DNA of 64,000 bases from UKL13-3 sp044353855 (lineage in GTDB: Bacteria > Bacteroidota > Bacteroidia > UKL13-3). The position numbers and the translations under genes were made by a program. Shown here one piece after another: positions 34,225 to 43,262 of the stretch. The stretch lies in contig JBILBF010000001.1 of the NCBI GenBank assembly GCA_044353855.1, positions 310,001 through 374,000 of the forward strand, in the 5' to 3' direction. The notes beneath the pieces were generated by a model that saw only the letters and a program-made list of their open reading frames with translations, made no database searches and had not been told where the DNA came from. Positions within the stretch are counted from its first letter, which is position 1. Every line of letters starts with the position of its first letter.

Positions 34225-35452
34225 GCAATAAGGATTGGTAGCCAATGCTACAATGTAAACATTTAAGTGGAATGCAATATTCGTTTTTTAATTGAATATA
34301 TGCTTGCCCATCTGCTGCATTTTTTAAGGGTAAATTAAGTGCTGTAAATTGTTTTGTAATAACATTATGTTCCGGTGGTAATTGTTCGTACCAGTTAATA
34401 GCCTTATCGCACAGTTCTTCTTGATGCTGTAACTTGCCATATAAAAACACAAAAGGCAATACACTATTGATAAGTAATAAATTGGTAGCCGATTCTCCCA
34501 AAACTATTGTTTCGTTATTATACTGTTGTTTTACATGATATAGTTTTTGTAGCTCTTGAATATTTTTACAGTCTACTATTTTACTTAACAAATGTGACGA
34601 TTGATAAATTAAAGAGGCAAATTGTAGCAACCTAACTGTAGGAAAATTAGCAGGTCGGGTTCGTGAAAATTTCCAAATAGTTTCCTTCAAAACGGGTAAT
34701 TTATATTTGTTTTTAAGGTGTTCAAAAATGGGGATTAGTGCGGAATATGCATTGCCCATTTTATTCAATAAACCAGCGGTCCCCAATACAAGAGCAACTA
34801 TTTCTTCTAGTTTATCTTTATGTTTTGCAATAACCGACAGTGGAAGTATTGATGCTAGTTGTTCAAATGGTTGTGCATTTGTTTTCATTCCAAAATAACG
34901 AGCTGTTAATAGGTAAAAACATTGTTCATAGTGGTGATGTGATTTAACCAACAGTTCTTTAATGTTGTCGCACTTTTGTTCAATACGTTCTACCAACAAC
35001 CGCTGTAACCAATTATTCAGAACTATTTCGGAAGGAACAATCATTATTTTTTCACAAGCCAGCTTTTTTATTTGTTGCTGTTGCAAGCTTTGGTAGCGTT
35101 GCAATAATGATGCGGGAATGATGCTTCTTAGCTCAAGTGTTGGTATGGTTTCACCAATTGCGTTTTTCACCCTTTTATCGTCAACATAAACCACATGCAA
35201 AATCACATTATTGTATGCTTCATCAAATTGGTGATGATGTTGATTCCATTCGGATGAACTGATATGTATTTCTATATTTCCCGCCCATAGTGTATCACCA
35301 ATTTGCAATTTAGCATTAAAGAAATCGGGGCCAGAATTAGTGTTGTAAGTTCCTAGTTGTATAATTTGAATAGGTTCGCCTGTTTGTGTAAATAGGGGTT
35401 TGCCTAATAGCAGTTTACTTTGCCAAATGAAATGAAGTAATTCCTCTTTCAT
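34217..35452 (-). CDS. DUF2851 family protein
   Basis: A 411-aa cytoplasmic protein. The N-terminal part with FIWQSKLLLGKPL, LGTYNTNSGPDFFNAKLQIGDTLWAGNIEIHISSSEWNQH and ILHVVYVDDKRV is characteristic of DUF2851, nearly confined to Bacteroidota. GPDFFNAKL and GNIEIHI recall nuclease-like cores but activity is unproven. The rest is helical, ending with a Cys-containing LKCLHCSIGYQ. It overlaps the following gene by 8 nt. Confidence 0.82.
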   Translation of the reverse strand: MKEELLHFIWQSKLLLGKPLFTQTGEPIQIIQLGTYNTNSGPDFFNAKLQIGDTLWAGNIEIHISSSEWNQHHHQFDEAYNNVILHVVYVDDKRVKNAIGETIPTLELRSIIPASLLQRYQSLQQQQIKKLACEKIMIVPSEIVLNNWLQRLLVERIEQKCDNIKELLVKSHHHYEQCFYLLTARYFGMKTNAQPFEQLASILPLSVIAKHKDKLEEIVALVLGTAGLLNKMGNAYSALIPIFEHLKNKYKLPVLKETIWKFSRTRPANFPTVRLLQFASLIYQSSHLLSKIVDCKNIQELQKLYHVKQQYNNETIVLGESATNLLLINSVLPFVFLYGKLQHQEELCDKAINWYEQLPPEHNVITKQFTALNLPLKNAADGQAYIQLKNEYCIPLKCLHCSIGYQSLLHV

Positions 35453-35472
35453 AACAGCAAGATATAAAATAA

Positions 35473-36291
35473 TTACACTACATGAAACGCTTTAAGAATA
35501 TCATTCATATCGTTGGCCATTTTTTGTGCTTCATTCGCTGCTTTTTCGGCAAAATCAATTCCATTGCTAGCATAAATAATGCTCCTTGATGCATTAACTA
35601 ACAATCCGCAATCAGCATTCATTCCGTATTTAGCTACTTCACTTAAGCTGCCCCCTTGGGCACCAACACCAGGAACTAACAAAAAGTGATTGGGAATTTG
35701 TTTTCTGATATTCCCCAACTCTTCAGCCTTTGTTGCTCCAACCACAAACATCAAATTTTCATCACTGGTAAATGATGCTGTGTTTGTTATAACGCGTTCG
35801 TAAAGTTTATCAACGCCTAGCATTTGTTGTTCATAATCTGCACTACCCGGGTTTGATGTTAAAGCTAGTACAATACCCCATTTGTTTGTATATTTAAAAA
35901 AGGGTTCAATAGAATCACGACCCATGTATGGTGCTACTGTTACTGCGTCAAAATGGAGGGTTTCAAAAAAGGCACGTGCATACATATCGCTGGTGTTTCC
36001 AATATCGCCTCGTTTTGCATCAGCTATTGTAAATTGGTTAGTGGGAATGTAGGCTAGCGTTTCTTCCATTGTTTGCCAACCATAAGTTCCCATGGCTTCA
36101 TAAAATGCAGTATTTATTTTATACGATACACAGTATTGTTGAGTAGCGTCTATAATGGCTTTGTTAAATGCCAAAACAGGATTTTTTTCTGTTAAAAGAT
36201 GCGGTGGAATTTTATGTATGTCGGTATCTAACCCTACACATAAAAAGCTCCTCTTTTGTTTTATTTGATTTATTAGTTCTGATCTGTTCAC
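35473..36291 (-). CDS. pyrF: Orotidine 5'-phosphate decarboxylase (type 2)
   Basis: Final step of UMP synthesis. The 272-aa sequence is the type 2 PyrF form: FLCVGLDTDIHKIP near the N-terminus, the catalytic IADAKRGDIGNTS (Lys/Asp network), LTSNPGSADYE and the phosphate loop VPGVGAQGG with NASRSIIYAS. It lies 2 nt from the stop of the outer-membrane protein gene, so both are probably on one transcript. Confidence 0.95.
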   Translation of the reverse strand: MNRSELINQIKQKRSFLCVGLDTDIHKIPPHLLTEKNPVLAFNKAIIDATQQYCVSYKINTAFYEAMGTYGWQTMEETLAYIPTNQFTIADAKRGDIGNTSDMYARAFFETLHFDAVTVAPYMGRDSIEPFFKYTNKWGIVLALTSNPGSADYEQQMLGVDKLYERVITNTASFTSDENLMFVVGATKAEELGNIRKQIPNHFLLVPGVGAQGGSLSEVAKYGMNADCGLLVNASRSIIYASNGIDFAEKAANEAQKMANDMNDILKAFHVV

Positions 36292-36293
36292 GG

Positions 36294-36965
36294 TTAAAAA
36301 AGTACGTTTAGTTCTACTACAAATTGATGAATATCCTTTCCGGTATTGGCAGGATTTAAGTTAGGCAATAATCCGTTATTTAAATTAATTAAACCATATT
36401 TAGCTGCCAGTTGAAATCCAATAAAAGGGGTGTGAAACTGTGCTCCAAGCACTGCCATTAAATCATTGTTTTTAAACTTAGGTGCTAATGAAACCGGTGT
36501 AGGTTCATTTGTTAAATACAAAGAAGAATTGAGCAGCCTGCAATACTGCATACCTGCCAATACATTAGCCGTGTTTTTTTCGTTTAAGCCATACATAAAC
36601 AATACAGGCACATCAATATAATACATTACAATTTTACTATACTGGTTGTTCCCGTTAGCAAAATTACTTCCTCTAAAACTGATGTTTAGTTCTGGTTGCA
36701 GGCTTAAATGTTTAGCAAACCGATACCTTAAATAGGCCCCTCCACTTACCATATATGATAATCTAGGGTTTTGCAATTCTTCTCCTAACATCATTGTGGT
36801 GCCTGTTCCAAATTTAATACCCACTTTAAATTGTTCGTTAAGGAGAGGAATGACCAAAACCCCTTCGTCATCGTTTGTCAATGAATCAATGCCAGACTCC
36901 TCTGTTTGGGCATATGCCTGAACAATAAAGAAAAAGAATAAACAGATAAGTGTTTTGATTTTCAT
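36294..36965 (-). CDS. Outer-membrane beta-barrel protein (PorT-like)
   Basis: A 223-aa protein with a signal peptide ending AYAQ and, from about residue 45, alternating hydrophobic strands typical of a small barrel (VGIKFGTGTTMML, YMVSGGAYLRYRFAKHLSLQPELNISFRG), ending in a C-terminal Phe (VVELNVLF). It fits the PorT-like outer-membrane group. The start ATG 36965 is chosen because an in-frame TTG upstream would sit within the promoter box. Confidence 0.75.
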   Translation of the reverse strand: MKIKTLICLFFFFIVQAYAQTEESGIDSLTNDDEGVLVIPLLNEQFKVGIKFGTGTTMMLGEELQNPRLSYMVSGGAYLRYRFAKHLSLQPELNISFRGSNFANGNNQYSKIVMYYIDVPVLFMYGLNEKNTANVLAGMQYCRLLNSSLYLTNEPTPVSLAPKFKNNDLMAVLGAQFHTPFIGFQLAAKYGLINLNNGLLPNLNPANTGKDIHQFVVELNVLF

Positions 36966-36971
36966 GTATTG

Positions 36972-36979
36972 CAAAACTA
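36972..36979 (-). promoter_or_regulatory. -7 box directly before the barrel gene (leaderless geometry)
   Basis: TAGTTTTG on the minus strand matches TAnnTTTG exactly and ends 6 nt before the ATG at 36965. Confidence 0.55.
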
Positions 36980-37048
36980 TGGTTTTTTAACGAGGCGTGT
37001 TTTATTAAAGTATTCTTTGTGCTCAAAATTTATTTGGTAAAACACAAA

Positions 37049-37068
37049 AACCACCTCTTGGGGTGGTT
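37049..37068 (-). terminator. Terminator of the TPR gene
   Basis: AACCACC / GGTGGTT stem with a 6-nt loop, followed on the minus strand by TTTGTGTTTT. It is 30 nt after the TPR gene and ahead of the barrel gene's promoter. Confidence 0.75.
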
Positions 37069-37097
37069 AATATGTGTAATCAATCAGCGCTTACAAT

Positions 37098-37766
37098 TTA
37101 TGCTTTATGAAAAAGCCCTGCAGAGAGTATATCTTGTTTGGATCCAACTATGTCTCCCAATATCTTTTTGCACTCTGCTCTTAACTTGAAGGCATTTACA
37201 AATTTGGGCTCAAACGAAATGGCCTTATTTAAATCATTTAGCGCCACTTTTGTTTTACTCAACAGTAACAACACTCTTGCACGCTTGTAATATAACAAAG
37301 CACTGAAAGGGTCGCAAACAATTGCACGATTGATGCACGAGTAAGCCATATTAACATCTCCTAATTTCTGGTAAATATTAAATGCCATTTCATACCATTC
37401 TGCTTTTAGCGAGTAGCTGCTTCGTAAGGTTTCGTTTATAAAGTGTTTAGCCATTTCATAATCGGCAAGCATCCAATATGCATGAGCCATGGCAGCATAA
37501 ATTTCTGGTTTGCCATTTAGGTGTAACAGTATTTCGCCAAAATCTTCTATTGCACTATTAACCATGCCTGCGTGCATTTTACAAATTCCGCGTTGCAAGT
37601 GTGCATCCATGTTAGAAGCATTGAGCAATACTAAGATGTCGAAGTTTTTTTGTGCAGCCGCATATCTTTTTCGTTCCATAAGCTTCATGCCTTTGGTAAA
37701 AATTTCATTTTCGGTGCGTGTTTTGGGGTGTCCCCAGGTTTCGGGATGGTTTACTGCTGTTTTCAT
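37098..37766 (-). CDS. Tetratricopeptide repeat protein
   Basis: A 222-aa all-helical protein with about five TPR units (for example YAAAQKNFDILVLLNASNMDAHLQRGICK, ALLYYKRARVLLLLSKTKVALNDLNKAISFEPK). No signal peptide or enzymatic domain, so probably a cytoplasmic scaffold. It stands alone between a terminator and a 157-nt gap that contains a small CCGCAG/CTGCGG hairpin. Confidence 0.8.
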   Translation of the reverse strand: MKTAVNHPETWGHPKTRTENEIFTKGMKLMERKRYAAAQKNFDILVLLNASNMDAHLQRGICKMHAGMVNSAIEDFGEILLHLNGKPEIYAAMAHAYWMLADYEMAKHFINETLRSSYSLKAEWYEMAFNIYQKLGDVNMAYSCINRAIVCDPFSALLYYKRARVLLLLSKTKVALNDLNKAISFEPKFVNAFKLRAECKKILGDIVGSKQDILSAGLFHKA

Positions 37767-37923
37767 ATTTTTTGAATTGTTTGATGATTCAAAATTTGGT
37801 CGACAGCCCGCAGCGTATCTGCGGTGAGAAAAAATAATGTTAAATAGCTGAAATAGAGGTCGCTATTTTTTTACATACGCCTATTCTCGCCATACATTTT
37901 TCGTTTTATCATGCCGTTATTGG

Positions 37924-39516
37924 CTAAATAATTCCTTTTATAAGTTTCAATATCTTGGTTAAAACAGCTTTTGTTCCAAAAGAAAAAAGTTGTGAACGAT
38001 GAGAAAATTTAAGTATATAAATTTTCAGCCATTCAAGAATTCTACCTAATTGTATCTGCTTGCTTTTCGTTTCAAAAAAGTGAAACTCATATGGCGATTT
38101 TAAACTTATGCCATATAAAAACCATTCATTCACTGATTCATAAAAGGATTTGTCTTGTTGATAATATAAAGGAGAGGGATTGTTGTTTGCATCTGCTTTT
38201 TTATAAAAGGATAATAACGCTGATTGCCAAGCTTCAGTTGAGTATGTTTTAGCTGCTGCATTATATAGATGAGTGCTATACCTAATAAGTTCCTTTTTAT
38301 CAGAAATCAATTCTGAAAGCTTTTGTTGCCACTCTTCTTTCGTTGCCGAATACAGATTGCTATCAGAAAACAATCGAAATATATTCGGTGGAGCAAACAT
38401 AAAATGAACGGGTTTTTGCTTCATTAAAACTTGAAGCAATGCGGTAAAGGAAGAAAAAGGAAACGTTTCAATATAAATGTCTGAAATGTTTTCGATTTTT
38501 GCAAGATCTGATGGTAAAAGATATCCTAAAAATTTGATCTGATTATGCTGGTATTTTTTAGCTAATTCTTTATCCGCTCCTATTCCTACTATGAAAAGGA
38601 ATGCATGTGGGTTTTTATCGAGAACAGGAATAATGGATTCAAAATAATTATAGTCGAATAGCGGATTAAACTTGCTTTCTGTAGATGTTGTAAGCAATAT
38701 TATTGAATCCGGATTTGTAATTCCGTATGGAGAAAGCAATTCTTTTTTTTCAGCAAATTCTGTTGCTATTACGGCAATTGGAATGGGTAAAATGAATTGA
38801 GCCATACTGCCAACACTCCTGTTTTGTTGATCCAACAATAGGGTTGTTTCTCGTAATTGAATTAAGCCATCTATGATGCTTGCTCCTAACCAAAAACAAT
38901 GATCGGCATGGTTCATAAAATAGATTGGAACAGGCTTTTGATTAGCAAAAGCAAGCAGAGGAACCACATCATTGGGATGAATATGTAAAACTAAAAAATC
39001 AAAATCACCCGCCACCGCCAACAGTTGTTGTGCTGTTTCTACTAATGACTCTCCATTGTTAGACCACAGAATTGAGTCAGCAGTTATATTATGTGCTTGA
39101 AATATTATTGAGGGAATGTTTTTGGCTGATTGGCGCGTTAAAAACAATTGATGGCTTGAGTCTTGGTCTCGTTGTATCCATTTCAACAATAGGGGTGTAT
39201 GGCCTCCTAGTTCATAAAGCTCTGATGCAACATGAAGAATACGTCTTTTATCTGATTTGGGAGTTGAACGAATTTTGATAGGAAGTATCGCTTTTGAACC
39301 AATTTGCTGTACTACTTTTTCTAATTGATAAGATGTGTAGTATCCAGTAAAATTAAGATACGCGTATGTACTAAGACTTGAAGCTAAATGCAACGCGCAA
39401 TCAAGCTCGTTCTGAGTTACAAAAGAATTGGCTTTTGCTAATTCGTTTTCAAACAAATACTGGGCTGCTTTAATCGCTTTTATACAAACTTGTTGTTGTT
39501 GCCTTGTTTTATTCAT
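37924..39516 (-). CDS. GT-B fold glycosyltransferase-like protein
   Basis: A 530-aa protein. After a 90-residue helical N-terminus, ILHVASELYELGGHTPLLLKWI (about 93-115) resembles the glycine-rich start of a GT-B fold. The C-terminal Rossmann part has LFIVGIGADKELAKKYQHNQIKFLGYL and a DIYIETFPFSSFTALLQVLMKQKPV segment, where GT4 enzymes bind sugar nucleotide. The usual E-x7-E motif is not clear, so activity is uncertain. It borders the polysaccharide locus but is read away from the WYL regulator. Confidence 0.6.
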   Translation of the reverse strand: MNKTRQQQQVCIKAIKAAQYLFENELAKANSFVTQNELDCALHLASSLSTYAYLNFTGYYTSYQLEKVVQQIGSKAILPIKIRSTPKSDKRRILHVASELYELGGHTPLLLKWIQRDQDSSHQLFLTRQSAKNIPSIIFQAHNITADSILWSNNGESLVETAQQLLAVAGDFDFLVLHIHPNDVVPLLAFANQKPVPIYFMNHADHCFWLGASIIDGLIQLRETTLLLDQQNRSVGSMAQFILPIPIAVIATEFAEKKELLSPYGITNPDSIILLTTSTESKFNPLFDYNYFESIIPVLDKNPHAFLFIVGIGADKELAKKYQHNQIKFLGYLLPSDLAKIENISDIYIETFPFSSFTALLQVLMKQKPVHFMFAPPNIFRLFSDSNLYSATKEEWQQKLSELISDKKELIRYSTHLYNAAAKTYSTEAWQSALLSFYKKADANNNPSPLYYQQDKSFYESVNEWFLYGISLKSPYEFHFFETKSKQIQLGRILEWLKIYILKFSHRSQLFSFGTKAVLTKILKLIKGII

Positions 39517-39714
39517 TGTGTCCGGTATTGGTTTTATATTGGCTTGTTAAGCCATGACGCTTCATAAAATGCGTGTTTGGTTTTCTTTGGAAATATACTG
39601 AAACAATAGTATTGTTAATAATACTTATGGAACAAAATAATAACATTAAAAAAACAACATCGAATATGTTTTGTCTCAATTCCGTAAAACCGGCTGATTT
39701 CTTTATTTTGCGCT

Positions 39715-40716
39715 ATGCCAAAAAACAAACAAGCCTATATTCGATATCGAATTATAGATGCGAGCGTTCGAAACAAACAAAAACCTTTTCCATCAAAAGA
39801 GGAATTGATTGCTGCATGTGAGGTAATTGCAACTGTGTCGTTGCGCACCATTGAACAAGATTTACACGACATGCAATTTGACGAAGAGCTTGGCTACTTT
39901 GCTCCATTAAAATTTGACAGAAAACAAAAGGGTTATTATTACGAAGATTCAAATTTTTCGATTAGTAACATACCGCTCAAAGAAAACGATTTTTATGCGT
40001 TAGAGTTTGCGGTGGCTTTGCTCAAGCAGTTTGAAGGTATTGATACCGTTGCTCAATTTGGTGAAGCCGTTGCTAAAATAGAAGACTACGTAAATGTGCG
40101 CACCTTAATGACTGATACGGAAATTGCAAGCGTAATACAACTTGAACAAAGCACGAGCAGTCAAGGTCAAGAGTTTTTAAATATTATTCTTCATGCTATA
40201 AAAGAGCGAAAAGAAATTCGATTAAAGTATAAAAAATTTGATTCTTCTATCGAAAAAACATACAACATCCACCCGTATGTGTTAAAAGAATATCGCAATA
40301 GATGGTATACCACAGGCCTGTCTGTTACATCAAAAAACATCGTAACTTTTGGTCTTGATAGAATAGTATCCATTCACACCTTGAGTGATTCCTTTAGTAT
40401 CAACCCCGATTTTAATATTGCCGATTATTTTAAACATTCATTTGGCATATCGGTTAGTAATAAACTAAAGCCGGAGGTCGTTATGTTGAGTTTTACTCCA
40501 CAACAAGGCGAATATATAAAGTCACAACCGCTACACACAACTCAAAAAGTTTTGATCGACTCTTTTGAACAGTGTGTAATTGAGATTACGGTCATTCCTT
40601 CTTTTGAATTATTTGCCCAGCTTTTAAGTTATGGTAGTCATGTTAAAATAATAAAACCTGCATGGCTAATTGAGAATTTAAAAGGCGAATTATTAAAAGC
40701 AACAAAACACTATTAA
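39715..40716 (+). CDS. WYL-domain transcriptional regulator
   Basis: A 333-aa protein: an N-terminal winged helix (about 1-75, RYRIIDASVRN and ELIAACEVIATVSLRTIEQDLHDM), then a WYL domain (about 145-225, EIRLKYKKFDSSIEKTYNIHPYVLKEYRNRWYTTGLS) and a C-terminal WCX region. WYL domains bind nucleic acid or nucleotide ligands. It is the first gene of a plus-strand run and lies 3 nt before the mannosyltransferase gene, so it may control the locus. Confidence 0.85.
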   Translation: MPKNKQAYIRYRIIDASVRNKQKPFPSKEELIAACEVIATVSLRTIEQDLHDMQFDEELGYFAPLKFDRKQKGYYYEDSNFSISNIPLKENDFYALEFAVALLKQFEGIDTVAQFGEAVAKIEDYVNVRTLMTDTEIASVIQLEQSTSSQGQEFLNIILHAIKERKEIRLKYKKFDSSIEKTYNIHPYVLKEYRNRWYTTGLSVTSKNIVTFGLDRIVSIHTLSDSFSINPDFNIADYFKHSFGISVSNKLKPEVVMLSFTPQQGEYIKSQPLHTTQKVLIDSFEQCVIEITVIPSFELFAQLLSYGSHVKIIKPAWLIENLKGELLKATKHY

Positions 40717-40719
40717 AGT

Positions 40720-41976
40720 ATGATTGGGAATACAATGAAACAACAATTGTGGGTGATTTTGGGGTCTGTTATTTTTATTTTACTCGGTGTTGTTATGCTT
40801 TCCATTTCCAGTCAATATCGTTTTGAAGAAAGCTTGTGTTGGTTTGATTGTGTTTGGTATCAATCTATTATAAATCATGGCTATAGTTTCCACTATAACC
40901 AACAAAGCAATGTCGCTTTTTTTCCCTTATTTCCATTTGTTTGGAAAATGTTGGGGCTGTCTTTTTTTTCAATGTCGCTGTTCAATTTAATTTGTTTTAT
41001 CTGCTCCCTTATTTATGTGTGTGTTGTGCTGAAAATCCCTTTGAGGAGTACCGCCATTTTTTGTGTTTCGGGAATGCTCACTTTTTTTATGGTTCCTTAT
41101 TCAGAAAGTTTCTTTTTTGCCGCATCTGTTTTAATGTTAGTTGGGTTTTATAAGAAGTTGAACGGCTTATTATTTGTAGGTGTTTGCATCGCAATTTTTA
41201 CTCGATCGGCTTCTTTGGTTTTTATGGTTGCTTTTTGTTTGATGGCTATATTGTCCCATATTGAAAACAAACAAAGAGATCGTATTTTGTTTAGTTTAGC
41301 TATTTTGGTTTCAGCTCTAAGTACAGCAGCAGTCTTTTATATCCATTATGTTTATACTGGAATGTGGAGCGGATTTTTTATTGCACAATCATACTGGGAG
41401 TTCAAATTACAACTGCCACACTTACCCTTTTTACAAGGCGCTTGGCCAAGTACTCTTTTTGATTCAGCAGCATTACTTATTGGGCTATTTAGTTTGTTAG
41501 TACTTACCATTTATGCTACAAAAAAACTATTAAGGCGTAAAAATAATTTTCTTGATTTTACTAAAGATCTGCTTCCACATGAATTGTTTAGTTTGCTCTA
41601 TTTGGCAGGATGCACATTGGTTGTGGTGCTGTTTTTAGGTGGGAGTCTTAGAAGTTTGGGCCGATTTGTGTTTGCTACTCCATTTTATTTGGTTTTTATC
41701 ACCTTGTTTGTAAATCAATCCATAAAAATACGTGTGAATTGGAAGGTTTTGCTGTTGGTTGGTATAACATGCATGTTGTTTTTACCTATCAATGGATACC
41801 CAGAACATATGATACAAATTTATGCAAACAGCTTTGCGCTAGGATGGTTGGTTTTTTATACGCCAACAAAAAACAGCATAGCATATAAGATTATATTGGG
41901 GATTGTTTTTGTGTGGGGATTCATTCAACAGTCAATAGCCCTTTCAGAATATATACATGGAAACTGGATGGGTTAG
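40720..41976 (+). CDS. PIG-V-like integral membrane mannosyltransferase
   Basis: A 418-aa protein with about ten membrane helices. The first loop FDCVWYQSIINHGYS followed by NVAFFPLFPFVWKML is the signature of PIG-V/GPI mannosyltransferase-2-like (GT-C) enzymes, which use polyprenyl-phosphate mannose. In bacteria such proteins decorate glycans or proteins on the outer face of the inner membrane. The start ATG 40720 may alternatively be 40735. The next gene is an acyltransferase 118 nt on. Confidence 0.75.
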   Translation: MIGNTMKQQLWVILGSVIFILLGVVMLSISSQYRFEESLCWFDCVWYQSIINHGYSFHYNQQSNVAFFPLFPFVWKMLGLSFFSMSLFNLICFICSLIYVCVVLKIPLRSTAIFCVSGMLTFFMVPYSESFFFAASVLMLVGFYKKLNGLLFVGVCIAIFTRSASLVFMVAFCLMAILSHIENKQRDRILFSLAILVSALSTAAVFYIHYVYTGMWSGFFIAQSYWEFKLQLPHLPFLQGAWPSTLFDSAALLIGLFSLLVLTIYATKKLLRRKNNFLDFTKDLLPHELFSLLYLAGCTLVVVLFLGGSLRSLGRFVFATPFYLVFITLFVNQSIKIRVNWKVLLLVGITCMLFLPINGYPEHMIQIYANSFALGWLVFYTPTKNSIAYKIILGIVFVWGFIQQSIALSEYIHGNWMG

Positions 41977-42093
41977 TTTGTATATCGGCTGAGATTCGCC
42001 CTTTAACAATTTTATCGTTGTTTAGCTGTGGATGTCCTCGTTTTGAATCTGCTTGTTTTATTGTATTCTTGCGTATATTACTAGCAATAATTA

Positions 42094-43137
42094 ATGAATA
42101 TAGAACAAAACAATTTTGATTTTCTGAGGGTGGTTTTTGCAAGCTTGGTTATTGTTACACATAGTTATGCCTTAATTGGTTTGCCTGAAATTGATTTAAT
42201 GTCGGCATTTAGCAATGGCCGTTCTAGCTTGAGCTTTATCGGTGTAAGAGGCTTTTTTACCATTAGCGGGTTCCTTATTTTTACGAGTTTCTCCAGAACA
42301 AAATCTCCTTTGTCGTTTTTGTGGAAACGTATTGTTCGTATTTGGCCTGCATTATTGGTTTTATTATTGGCAACCGCATTGGTTATTGGCGCTTGGGTTA
42401 CAACACTTCCTTTGAGCAATTATTTTAGTGATATAAACACTTATTATTATATCTATAATAATTTGCTGCTGCTAAAGGGAATCTCATACTCGTTGCCGGG
42501 TGTCTTTTCAAATAATTTATATCCAACTGCTGTGAACGGTTCTCTTTGGACGCTTCCATATGAGGTTTTGTTTTATTTAATCCTTTCCGTTTTTTATGTC
42601 AAAAAATCATTCAACCTTAATTATATTCTCATTCCTTTTTGGTTACTTTTTTTAGTGTTACGTATCACCAACTATCAAATGAGTGGCTCAATTCTATCGA
42701 TAGCCTTTGATAAAATGTTGCTGGTAGAGCTGGGGATGTATTTTATGGCGGGAATGATGCTTTCAAAAAACTTCCATTTGTTTTCAAGCCTCAATATAAA
42801 ATGGGGCGTCTTTCTAATGTGTATTGCTCTTTTTATTGTTTTTGCTAAACAGCCTGCTCTTTCATGGCTTCAGTTTATCATCGTGCCATTAGCAACTATT
42901 ATGTTTGCCTATTTACCTATTCCAATTATACACAAAACAGGGCGTTTTGGCGACTTTTCATACGGTATATATATTTATGGGTTTTTGGTGCAACAGTTAT
43001 TAGTCTGTTTGTCTAATAATACCATTGGATTATATAACATGATGTGGATGGCTTGGTTTATAACTGTTGTATTAGCAGTATTATCTTGGCATAACATTGA
43101 AAAAAGAGCATTAAAGCATAAAAATTTATTTACATGA
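42094..43137 (+). CDS. Acyltransferase 3 (OafA/YrhL-like) membrane protein
   Basis: A 347-aa protein with about ten membrane helices. The N-terminus NNFDFLRVVFASLVIVTHSYAL carries the conserved Arg and His of acyltransferase 3; SFIGVRGFFTISGFLI and SLWTLPYEVLFYL follow. The family moves acetyl or other acyl groups onto surface sugars. In this locus it would acylate the polysaccharide made by neighbouring glycosyltransferases. Confidence 0.88.
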   Translation: MNIEQNNFDFLRVVFASLVIVTHSYALIGLPEIDLMSAFSNGRSSLSFIGVRGFFTISGFLIFTSFSRTKSPLSFLWKRIVRIWPALLVLLLATALVIGAWVTTLPLSNYFSDINTYYYIYNNLLLLKGISYSLPGVFSNNLYPTAVNGSLWTLPYEVLFYLILSVFYVKKSFNLNYILIPFWLLFLVLRITNYQMSGSILSIAFDKMLLVELGMYFMAGMMLSKNFHLFSSLNIKWGVFLMCIALFIVFAKQPALSWLQFIIVPLATIMFAYLPIPIIHKTGRFGDFSYGIYIYGFLVQQLLVCLSNNTIGLYNMMWMAWFITVVLAVLSWHNIEKRALKHKNLFT

Positions 43138-43262
43138 TTTGTGTAATAATGACTGCTGATTAAATCGCTTGCCTAATCCGTTATCGCTTTGAATATGTAA
43201 AGCAATAACTGTTATATTGCGGTTATCTACTCAGCCATGTTGAACCTAATTTTCCAATACTC

